A stretch of DNA of 14,459 nucleotides from NCBI GenBank assembly GCA_018818235.1, contig JAHISE010000149.1, positions 1 through 14,459 of the forward strand, read 5' to 3'. Made by a program: the position numbers and the translations under genes. Under the pieces are notes generated by a model. That model was not told where the DNA came from, searched no databases, and was given only the letters and a program-made list of their open reading frames with translations. Of this stretch, positions 1 to 8,600 are shown in pieces (position 1 is the stretch's first letter; every line of letters begins with the position of its first letter). The stretch comes from Patescibacteria group bacterium. GTDB taxonomy: Bacteria; Patescibacteriota; Gracilibacteria; Peribacterales; Peribacteraceae.

Positions 1-111
1 CGCATGTACAAGGAACAGGGAAAGCATTATTACACTGCTATTCTTGCTACTGCACGTAAGTTTTTAAGATACTTTCACGCTTACTATCTTGTCCCCTGTC
101 AAGCTGATTGA
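1..111 (+). CDS. C-terminal fragment of an IS110-family-like transposase
   Basis: An open frame enters from the left edge and stops at TGA 109-111, leaving 36 residues. The stretch GKHYYTAILATARKFLRYFH resembles the C-terminal end of IS110/IS116/IS902 transposases, where a Gly-Lys is followed by an Ala-rich segment, an ARK-[LF]-L motif and a hydrophobic helix. In that family the C-terminal domain (Transposase_20) follows the DEDD-type catalytic domain and carries the catalytic serine further upstream, outside this window. The call rests on motif memory over a short stretch, so it is moderate. Whether the upstream part is intact cannot be seen. The palindromic repeat starting at 133 lies directly downstream. 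Confidence 0.5.
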   Translation, partial: RMYKEQGKHYYTAILATARKFLRYFHAYYLVPCQAD

Positions 112-132
112 TTTGTGTGGTTCCTATAGCTG

Positions 133-275
133 GACTCTCCCCTCGGGAGAGGGGAGCTCTGTTATTGAAGAATTCAAAGCTTGTTCTCTTAGTTATTGAA
201 AGCATCAATGCTTGTTCTCTTCAACTGCGAAGTCCCCCCTCTCCCCTCGGGAGAGGGGGTCAGGGGGAGAGGGGC
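133..275. repeat. C-rich/G-rich palindromic intergenic element, copy A
   Basis: The two ends are short hairpins of CCCCTCTCCC type: CTCTCCC 135-141 with GGGAGAG 145-151, and CCCCCTCTCCC 235-245 with GGGAGAGGGGG 249-259. The interior is two tandem 31-bp units (161-191 and 192-222, 25 of 31 positions identical). The element also pairs end to end: TTGAAGA 165-171 is complementary to TCTTCAA 218-224. The same architecture recurs at 884-1086 and, in altered form, at 2161-2397. No protein is supported here. Confidence 0.8.
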
Positions 276-291
276 TACAAATGGAGTACCT

Positions 292-351
292 CGCACGTCG
301 AAGACGCGCTCTGGTTTTGCATGCATAACCAGAGCACCTCTTCGAGGTGCG
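292..351. repeat. Three-hairpin palindrome (REP-like) between transposase remnant and rpiB
   Basis: The 25-nt arms 292-316 and 327-351 are complementary at 22 positions around a 10-nt centre that contains the palindrome TGCATGCA. Each arm is also a hairpin by itself: CGTC-GAA-GACG on the left and CACCTC-TTC-GAGGTG on the right. The DNA or RNA could therefore form one long stem or three separate stem-loops. It lies 23 bp beyond the stop codon of rpiB, in the position of a terminator, but no T-run follows on either strand. Confidence 0.75.
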
Positions 352-374
352 AAAGCTATATATATAAAAATAAC

Positions 375-824
375 CTACTCAATATCATCCACCCTCCTCT
401 TGTGCCTTTCCCCTTCCGGTTTGTCTCCATCAAAATCCATACTTAAAAATATATCTACCATCTGCTTTGCTATTTCCGTCTCTATCATCCTCCCACCCAA
501 ACTTATCACATTCGCATTGTTATGCCGTCTGCACATTTCAGCATCTTCTAAAGTCAAACATCTGGCTGATCTGATGCCTTTGACCTTATTTGCAACAATT
601 GATTCACCTATCCCACTTCCCCCGAAAATGATTCCCGGAATACATTCTTCCAAAACCACAGCACACCCTTTTCTAATAATATCCGGATAATCGCAAGCTT
701 TATTAGAGAAAGTACCAACATCAATTACATCAATTCCTTTTTCGGCCAGATGAGATTTGATGATTTCTTTTAGTTCAAAGCCGGCGTGGTCGGTGGCAAG
801 GACTATTCTTTTGGGAGGTTCCAT
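375..824 (-). CDS. rpiB: Ribose-5-phosphate isomerase B (RpiB/LacAB family)
   Basis: RpiB interconverts ribose 5-phosphate and ribulose 5-phosphate in the cytoplasm, in the non-oxidative pentose phosphate pathway. The 149-residue product has the family order: an N-terminal DHAGFELK phosphate/sugar site, a DYPD motif, GGSGIGESIVANKVKGIR and HNNANVISLGGR. Length is typical. The cysteine that acts as base in the E. coli-type enzyme (CGTGIG) is glycine here, while a glutamate sits where the mycobacterial-type enzymes (GGSGNGE) carry their catalytic Glu, so I assign it to that subtype. I chose ATG 824 because the family starts just before the first beta strand; an in-frame TTG at 842 would add six unlikely residues. 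Neither start has a Shine-Dalgarno. It is divergent from purC, with palindromic copy B between them. Confidence 0.93.
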   Translation of the reverse strand: MEPPKRIVLATDHAGFELKEIIKSHLAEKGIDVIDVGTFSNKACDYPDIIRKGCAVVLEECIPGIIFGGSGIGESIVANKVKGIRSARCLTLEDAEMCRRHNNANVISLGGRMIETEIAKQMVDIFLSMDFDGDKPEGERHKRRVDDIE

Positions 825-883
825 ATGGGGGAATATTAGCAATTAAATATATTGGAAGCCAGAGATTACCCCCATCCCGTAGT

Positions 884-1086
884 AGTCCCTCTCCCATTGT
901 CTCCCTCTCCCCCGGCCCCTCTCCCGAGGGGAGAGGGGGGCTCTGCTATTGGAGAAATCAAAGTTTGTTCTCTTAAATATTGAAATTATCAATGTTTGTT
1001 ATCTCCAAGAACGGAGTTCCCCCTCTCCCCTCGGGAGAGGGGGTTAGGGGGAGAGGGTTGGGGAAGAGAGGCCGGGGGGAGAGGGA
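884..1086. repeat. C-rich/G-rich palindromic intergenic element, copy B
   Basis: This element fills most of the 338-bp space between rpiB and purC. It begins with GTCCCTCTCCC and ends with GGGGAGAGGGAC, so its outer ends are inverted copies. Inside are two 31-bp units (945-975 and 976-1006) as in copy A. The right hairpin 1019-1043 is identical in sequence to the one at 235-259. TTGGAGA 949-955 pairs with TCTCCAA 1002-1008; compared with copy A the A:T pair in the middle has become G:C on both sides, a compensatory change. Confidence 0.8.
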
Positions 1087-1127
1087 CACAAGAGGAAGAA
1101 AAACAGAAGTGATAGGATTAGTTTGTT

Positions 1128-1156
1128 TTGAACTTCTTCCATTCTCGTGGTAACCT
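1128..1156 (+). promoter_or_regulatory. Candidate promoter of purC (weak -10)
   Basis: TTGAAC (1128-1133) and TAACCT (1151-1156) are 17 bp apart. Initiation about seven bases after the -10 would fall at or next to the purC ATG at 1163, giving a leaderless or nearly leaderless mRNA, which fits the absence of a Shine-Dalgarno. The -10 matches the consensus poorly, so this is a tentative call. The same TTGAAC hexamer with the same spacing precedes the giant fibre gene. Confidence 0.3.
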
Positions 1157-1162
1157 CCAATC

Positions 1163-2143
1163 ATGATTGATCCAAACTCACTGCGCCCCTTCTTAGGCAC
1201 AGCCTTGGAAGGCACAAACTTCCCCGCTCTTGGTAAGCTTTATAAGGGCAAAGTCCGCGATGTTTACGAGCAAGAAGGAAAAAAAATCCTGATTGCGACT
1301 GACCGCCAATCTGCTTTTGACATTAGCTGGTGCACGATTCCTCTTAAGGGACAAGTCCTAAGTCAAATCTCCGCTTGGTGGTTTGATCGAATCAAAGACA
1401 TTATGCCTCTGCATGTTATTGATTTTCCGGATCCCAACGTAACTGTCGGAAAAGAACTTAAGATAATCATGGTCGAGATAGTCGTAAGAGCCTATCTGAC
1501 AGGCTCTACAAAGACCTCCGCATGGGTTAATTACAACAACGGTGTAAGGAACTTCTGCGGTAATCCTTTAAGAGATGGGATGGTAAAAAACCAACCACTG
1601 GACGAGATTATTATTACTCCAACAACCAAGTCTGATGATGATGAGCCAATTGATCCTGAGGGAATAGTAAGTCAGGGACTAGCCACAGCGCAGCAGTGGG
1701 AAGAGATTACAGAAAAGGCTTTTGCACTGTTCAAGAGAGGTCAGGAAATAGCTGATGAGAAGGGCCTGATACTGGTTGATACCAAGTACGAAATGGGGCT
1801 GGATGAGAATGGTGTAATCACGTTAGCAGACGAAGTTCATACTCCCGACTCTTCGCGGTACTGGGTAAAGGACACTTACGAAGAAAGGTTTAACAAGGGA
1901 GAAGAACCCGAATATCTGGACAAAGAATTCTTCAGATTATGGATGCGCGAACATGGATTTGAGTACGGTGACAAGAGTACATGGCCGGAGATTTCGGACG
2001 ATGTAAGAGTGATGCTGGCAAGCAAATATATCGACCTGTACGAGAAGATGACAGGTGATACTTTCGCAATCCCGAAAGACTCCAATGTTCTTGATAGAAT
2101 CGAGAAGAATTTGGAGCCGTATATGATAAAGACAGCTGCCTGA
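1163..2143 (+). CDS. purC: Phosphoribosylaminoimidazole-succinocarboxamide (SAICAR) synthase
   Basis: PurC joins CAIR and aspartate with ATP to make SAICAR in de novo purine synthesis, in the cytoplasm. The 326-residue protein shows GKVRDVYE (residues 29-36, ATP-site loop), TDRQSAFDI (46-54), a RAYLTGS segment, an ITPTTKSDDDEP loop, LILVDTKYEMG and DEVHTPDSSRYW (223-234), the signature ending of the family. At over 300 residues it belongs to the longer, yeast ADE1-like class rather than the roughly 240-residue E. coli class. ATG 1163 is the natural start, just ahead of the first conserved block; there is no Shine-Dalgarno. No other pur gene is adjacent. It stops with TGA, followed at once by palindromic copy C. 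Confidence 0.96.
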   Translation: MIDPNSLRPFLGTALEGTNFPALGKLYKGKVRDVYEQEGKKILIATDRQSAFDISWCTIPLKGQVLSQISAWWFDRIKDIMPLHVIDFPDPNVTVGKELKIIMVEIVVRAYLTGSTKTSAWVNYNNGVRNFCGNPLRDGMVKNQPLDEIIITPTTKSDDDEPIDPEGIVSQGLATAQQWEEITEKAFALFKRGQEIADEKGLILVDTKYEMGLDENGVITLADEVHTPDSSRYWVKDTYEERFNKGEEPEYLDKEFFRLWMREHGFEYGDKSTWPEISDDVRVMLASKYIDLYEKMTGDTFAIPKDSNVLDRIEKNLEPYMIKTAA

Positions 2144-2160
2144 TTTTCCGACCTCATCCC

Positions 2161-2397
2161 CCTGCCCCTTCTCCTGCCCCGTTATTGTTTTTACAAATCG
2201 TGTTTATTTCTGATACATGCTCAGATAAACAGGAGAAGGGGAGCTCCGTTGTTGGATGTTTTTAAATATTATTCGTGATTCAAGAAATATAATTTATTCC
2301 AATAATATGGGCTCCCCCCTCTCCTGTGAACTACCAAAATTGAATTATTTACATCAAACTTTTTCGAAGTCATTTAAGTGGCAGGAGAGGGGGTCAG
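2161..2397. repeat. Expanded C-rich/G-rich palindromic element, copy C
   Basis: This element lies just downstream of purC. It has two perfect 12-bp inverted pairs: CCCCTTCTCCTG 2165-2176 with CAGGAGAAGGGG 2230-2241 (53-nt loop), and CCCCCTCTCCTG 2315-2326 with CAGGAGAGGGGG 2382-2393 (55-nt loop). The inner arms also pair with each other (GGGGAGCTCC... at 2238 with ...GGGCTCCCC near 2316; GTTGGAT 2251 with ATTCCAAT 2296). In copies A and B the corresponding hairpin loops are only about 3 nt, so both arms here carry an AT-rich loop expansion of nearly equal size. From 2398 to 2540 I see no gene or clear signal. Confidence 0.7.
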
Positions 2398-2540
2398 TAC
2401 CCTGTGGGGCATCTTCGAGGGGTGAGGTCGGAGGAGGACCTATGTTAACCCTAATTTACCTACCCAAATAACAACCAAAAACAGCCTTTTCAGAGTAATC
2501 TATAGCATTGCAAATCACCACTTTGTTGTATAGTAAATTA

Positions 2541-2569
2541 TTGAACAAAACACCGTTTTAAGCTATAAT
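2541..2569 (+). promoter_or_regulatory. Strong sigma70-type promoter of the giant fibre gene
   Basis: TTGAAC (2541-2546), a 17-bp spacer and a perfect TATAAT (2564-2569). Transcription would begin near 2576, so the in-frame TTG at 2578 would be almost leaderless, whereas the ATG at 2659 would have a leader of about 80 nt. It is the best promoter match in the window. Confidence 0.75.
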
Positions 2570-2575
2570 AAACAG

Positions 2576-2636
2576 ATTTGAGCCTGAGGCTCATGGGCTC
2601 AAATCGACAATCAACTTTCGACATTCAACATTCGAC
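2576..2636 (+). promoter_or_regulatory. Leader of the giant gene: 5' hairpin plus 14-bp tandem repeat
   Basis: The predicted transcript begins with ATTTGAGCC (2576-2584), whose exact complement GGCTCAAAT lies at 2596-2604, making a 5'-terminal hairpin with a smaller GAGCC-TGA-GGCTC alternative inside it. A tandem repeat of period 14 follows: TCGACAATCAACTT (2604-2617), TCGACATTCAACAT (2618-2631) and TCGAC (2632-2636). Because this stretch is simple repeat, it is more likely untranslated leader than conserved protein, although it is open in the frame of the gene. Confidence 0.5.
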
Positions 2637-2658
2637 AAAAAACAAAATAGAAAACTCA

Positions 2659-5600
2659 ATGAAACAGTCCTCTCATCCACTTACCGGAATCAAAAATATC
2701 GAAGATTTTCTGTCTTCATATGACCCCAACAGCACCCATCTCGAGTGCGGTGAAGATGGTGAAAATCTCCCCCTGATTTTAAACCGAGATGAGAAGATTT
2801 CGTTCATTGATCATGTCCTGAAAAATGAAAAATATGACCTGCTTTCACGAGAGCAAAAAGGCATGGTCAGAGAGTACCTTCAGATGACCACCGGTTACTC
2901 CCGAGCACAGGTTGCGCGCGCCATCAAAACTCACCGCGAGAAGGTGCAGGAAAAGGAACCAAAACTCATTGATACAAACAGCTTCGAGGCCGGACAGATA
3001 ATCGGCAGAATGCCACCACGACTAAGAGCTGCAGTCGCGGCAGTCGGATGCCTTCTCATCTTAATTGCCGGTAACAGTATGAAAGGATATAACGAAGACC
3101 TGACATTCCTGACCGGACAAGTGCCAAATACTTTCGAAGTTTCCGGAGATACCAGAATACTTCTTCCGGACTCAGACTCGCTGGAAGCTCGAATAGATAC
3201 GTTCGAAACAGTAACAATGAATGCAAGTGGGGAGACCATTGCAGCTCCTCTCTTCTCACAAAAACGTGAGCTCTGGCCCGATGGATACCACAAGATTGCG
3301 GTTAAAAACACATTCGTAACCGAAAAAGAAAAGCTTATAAGCCGCAGAGAAGAGAGGCTCGAGGAACGCAGGAAAAAGCTTTGGAATCAAATACTGGTAC
3401 AGGACACAAATCAAACACATGCCTCTGCACCGTCTGAAGCCGGTCAAACTGTGATTGTGAACCAAACCACAGTTGCCGGAACACCGGTAGATATCTGGAG
3501 TTTTCTTGGACAAGGCGAGGAAGGCGAAGTGCTAATAATCCGTGACGGAGTACCTTCGTGGGGAACTCCTATGACCCCCGGAGTCGGCAATCCGGAAATG
3601 GGAGCCGGACGTATGCCACAAGGAGCAGAAAACTCTGGAGCCCCTGAGCAAGGAAGCAGGCGCGGATATGGCGGAAGTGGAGGAAGCTCTTCATCTTCCA
3701 CAACAACCACAACTACTACAACCATTACACAAACAGTTGGTGACAGCGACTGGACGGTTGACGGCACCAATGTTTACTCCGCGCTTGCAAATAACGTAGG
3801 CATAGGAATAGCCGCCCCCTCAACCAAACTTGAAATTGGAGGAACCGCATCGGGACTTGTCTTCCACGCTCAGGATCTTCTTACAACCTCCGGAGGACTG
3901 ATCGTAGAGGAAGGCCAGACAGTCAGATTTAACGCAGTCTCATACTTATTCCCCTACACCGATGGCGCCGCATCCGGAAAGATATTGGCTACGGATGGGG
4001 CCGGACAGCTTTCATGGATTACAGATGCAGGTGGAACATTCTCAAGTGGAAACGTTTTGACAATCTTTGGATCCGAAGGAGATGCGCGTTATGTGAATAT
4101 TGCAGGTGACACAATGACAGGAGATCTGGTTCTTCAGAGCGCTGATCTGACTGCTTCCGGAGTCACAATCACAGCTAATCTTGCAGCTAGCGGAACACTA
4201 TCGGTCGAAGGCGCAACTTCTCTTCTTGGAGCTGTAACATTCGGAGGTGCGTACACTTTCCCTGTTGCAGATGGCAATGCAAATAAAGTTCTTAAAACAA
4301 ATGGAGTAGGAGTGCTGAGCTGGCAAGATGACGAAACAGTTGGGACAGGCTTATCAGAGACATCAGGTGACAGGCGTTATGTTGAACAGGCAGGAGATAC
4401 AATGACTGGTGCTTTGATAATCGGAAATGGTGCAGGCTTAACTGCTTCCGGGGATATAATTACAAAATCGGCCTTCTCGGGAGCAACTCTTAGAATCAAC
4501 GGATACACTGATCTTTGGGGTAACCTTGCAGTTTCCGGAACAACTGTATTCGACGGTGCAGCCACATTTGGCTCAACTGTTTCGTTGAATGGAGTTACTT
4601 ACACATTCCCATACTCGGATGGAGCGGCTTCCGGAAAAGTACTTACAACTGACGGAGCAGGGCAACTTAGTTGGGCAACTGATCAGAATACGGGAACAAC
4701 ATATGTAGCAGGAGAAGGTTTAACTCTGGATGGATCTGTTTTCTATCTATCTGATTCATTCTCCGGTTCATCTCTGGAAGTCTCCGGTACCGCTTCCGGA
4801 TGGGTATTGCACGGACAGGATGGTATAAGTTCTTCGGGTGGCTTGATGGTAGCAGGTGTAATGTCCGGTTCTGAATTGAATGTAATGGCGGGAGGTGATT
4901 CATATATCTTGGGAAATGTCGGAATCGGGCAGACCGCACCGGGAGTTGCTCTGGATGTTGTTGGGACAATTTCCGGAGGAGCTTTGACTGTTATGGCAAC
5001 TTCAGATTCTTACATTATGGGGAATCTTGGAATCGGAACCACTTCGCCTGATACTGAGCTTTCGATTATCGGAGCAATGTCCGGATCTAATCTGAGAGTG
5101 GATAACAATGCAGATATCTGGGGGACATTAAGCGTAAGCGGAGCAACTGTATTCGACGGTGTAGCCACATTTGGCTCAACTGTTTCGTTGAATGGAGTTA
5201 CATATACATTCCCCTACTCAGACGGAGCATCCTCCGGAAAAGTACTTACAACCGACGGAGCAGGACAACTTAGTTGGGCAACTGATCAAAATACAGGAAC
5301 CTCTTATGTTGCAGGAGAAGGTTTAACACTTGCAGGCTCAGTCTTCTCCCTATCCAATTCATTATCCGGAACAGCTCTGCAAATTATAGGAGCAATATCC
5401 GGCTCTAATTTAAGAGTAGATAATAATGCGGATATCTGGGGAACGCTTTCTGTTTCAGGGGCTACGGTTTTCGACGGAGCTTCCACACTCGGATCAACTT
5501 TGAATGTAACTTCAAATATCGCTGGTTCCGGAACACTTTCTGTTGATGGACTAACATACCTTAATAACAACACAGCAATTACAGGAGTACTTTCCGCCAC

Positions 5601-8600
5601 ATCAAACATCTCCGGTTCCGGATCTTTATCTATAGAAGGAACCACATCATTACAGGGAGCGCTGACGATTGGAGGAGCCTACACATTGCCTGTAGCAGAC
5701 GGAGATAGCGGATATATTCTAAAAACAAATGGAGGTGGAACGGTAACATGGGCAGTTGATGCAACTGCAGGAAGTGGACTTGGTCAAGGAGAAGCAGATC
5801 AACGCTATGTTCAAATCGGCGGAGATACAATGACAGGTAATCTGGTATTGCAGGGGAAGAATCTGACAGCAACGGGAGTAATCGTTACTCAGAATTTGAC
5901 GGTTTCGGGAGCTCTGTCGATGGAAGGAAATCTTTCACAAAATGCTGATAATGCTCTGCATTACTTTGGAGCTGCAAATGATGCTTCCATAAAATATGAC
6001 GGAACTAACTTTGTGTTTAATCCAAAGGAAGTTGGATCCGGTTACATGGAAGTAATAGGAACAATGTCCGGAGCTGCCATCAATATAATGGCAGGAGCTG
6101 ATTCATATATTATGGGTAACGTAGGAATAGGACAGACTTCTCCGGGAGTTGCACTTGATGTTGTCGGTACAATTTCGGGAACAACTATCTCTGTTCAGGG
6201 TGCATACACATTGCCAACTGTTGATGGAGATAACGGACAAGTTCTTAAATCAAATGGAGCCGGGGTACTTACATGGTCAGCGGATTCAACAGGAGAAGGA
6301 ATGGCTCAGGCTGATGGAGACGCACGTTATGTATTGATTTCGGGAGATACAATGACGGGCAATCTGGTTTTACAAGGAAAAAATCTGACTGCAACGGGAG
6401 TGAATGTAACTTCTAATCTTGCTGCTTCAGGAACTCTGTCTGTGGATGGTCTTGCATATCTGAATGGTGGTGGAATAGTAACGGGAACATTGGGAGTATC
6501 TTCAAATTTGTCAGCAAGTGGAACATTATCTGTCGAAGGTAAGATATCTTCCAGCGGAGCTTTGACTGTTGATGGAAATATCTTGACCAGAGGAAATTTG
6601 GTAATTAATGACGACTTGGGTGGAACAAATGCAGTTCTGACATTTGGGAATGATGCGGGACTCGAGACTCTAACATTCAATGATACTTCCAATGAATTTG
6701 ATCTTTCTGATGATTTGAATATCACAGGAATTATGAGAGCTTCGGGAAATATCGCAGGATCAGGAACTCTTTCGATTGAAGGAGTATCTTCACTTCAGGG
6801 TGCTGTTACATTTGGATCAACTGTTACTTTGAATGGAGTTACATATACATTCCCGTATTCAGATGGTGCAGCTTCCGGCAAAGTACTTACAACTGACGGA
6901 GCCGGTCAACTTAGCTGGGCAACTGATCAGAATTCAAGTACCTCGTATGTTGCAGGTGAAGGATTGACTCTCGCAGGAACTGTATTCTCTCTTTCTGATT
7001 CATTCTCAGGTTCATCTTTGAAAGTCTCCGGAACAGCTTCCGGATGGGTACTACATGGACAAGATGGTATATCTTCCTCAGGTTCTTTGATGGTTGCAGG
7101 AGTTATGTCCGGATCTGAATTGAATGTAATGGCGGGAGGTGACAATTATATATTGGGTAATATTGGAATCGGTCACAATTCCCCCAACACAGCTCTTGAT
7201 GTTCTGGGAACCATGTCAGGAAAGGCTTTAACCATAATGGGAGGTACAAATTCATATTTCCTTGGTAATGTAGGAATAGGCCAAACCTCTCCGGGAGTTG
7301 CACTGGAAGTCTCCGGTACATCATCCGGATTTTATCTACACGCATCTGAAAATATATCTGCTTCCGGAACTCTTTCGATTGACGGACTTGCTTACTTAAA
7401 CGGTAGTTCGGTGATTACAGGGGCTCTGGATACAACCGGTAACATTACAACTGACGGTAACCTTACTATTAATGAAGATAATGGAGCTGCCAATGCAGTT
7501 CTTACATTTGGAAATGATGCGGGACTCGAGACTCTAACATTCAATGATACAAGTAATGAATTTGATCTTTCCGATGATTTGAATATCACAGGGATTATGA
7601 GAGCTTCGGGAAACATTGCAGGATCAGGAACACTTTCGATTGAAGGAGCATCTTCACTTCAGGGTGCTGTTACATTTGGATCAACCGTTACTTTGAATGG
7701 AGTTACATATACATTCCCGTATTCAGATGGTGCAGCTTCCGGCAAAGTACTTACAACTGACGGAGCCGGTCAACTTAGCTGGGCAACTGATCAGAATTCA
7801 GGTACTTCGTATGTTGCAGGTGAAGGATTGACTCTTGCAGGATCTGTATTCTCTCTTTCTGATTCATTCTCAGGTTCATCTTTGAAAGTCTCCGGAACAG
7901 CTTCGGGATGGGTACTGCATGGACAAGATGGTATCTCTTCCTCAGGTTCTTTGATGGTTGCAGGAGTAATGTCCGGATCTGAATTGAATGTAATGGCGGG
8001 GGATGACAGTTATATATTGGGTAACTTAGGAATCGGTCAAACCGCACCGGGAGTTGCTTTGGATGTTGTTGGAACAATTTCCGGAAGTGCTTTGACTGTA
8101 ATGAGTGGTAATTCTTACCTACTTGGAAATGTTGGCATTGGCCAAACATCCCCTGACGCTGCTTTGGACGTTCTTGGAACAATGTCAGGAATGAGCCTGA
8201 ATATCTCCACGTTCTCCACAGCTTCAACCGGAGCCATATATCTTGGAATGTCCGGCAACGGAACAGGAATACTGATAAATTCCGAAGCAACCACTCAACC
8301 GGGAATTGCAATAGATATGCACCTGGGCAATGCACAAGCAGCTCCTCACCTGATGCTTGGATATGACGGAGTATTTGACACCAATCTATATCGCTCCGGT
8401 GTAGACGTACTTACAACAGATGATCAGTTCCTTATCAGAACAACCAACGCAGTAAATCAGGAATCTATTTTAATTGATACGGAAGAGACAACCGGAACAC
8501 AGAATGTATTTAGAATAATTTCCGATGTTGCAGGGGCAGAAGACAACGCATTCAGAATACAGGCAAACGGAGCTACTTTCTCGGACGGAGCTTATTCGGG

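Noticed and set aside
108..690. Two overlapping plus-strand open frames of 112 and 164 codons.
   Set aside because: They run through palindromic copy A, the three-hairpin repeat and the reverse strand of rpiB; no protein-like motif or start signal.
973..1215. Minus-strand open frame of 80 codons in the rpiB-purC gap.
   Set aside because: Its sequence is the translated C-rich repeat (Pro/Leu/Ser-rich) and it overlaps the purC start.
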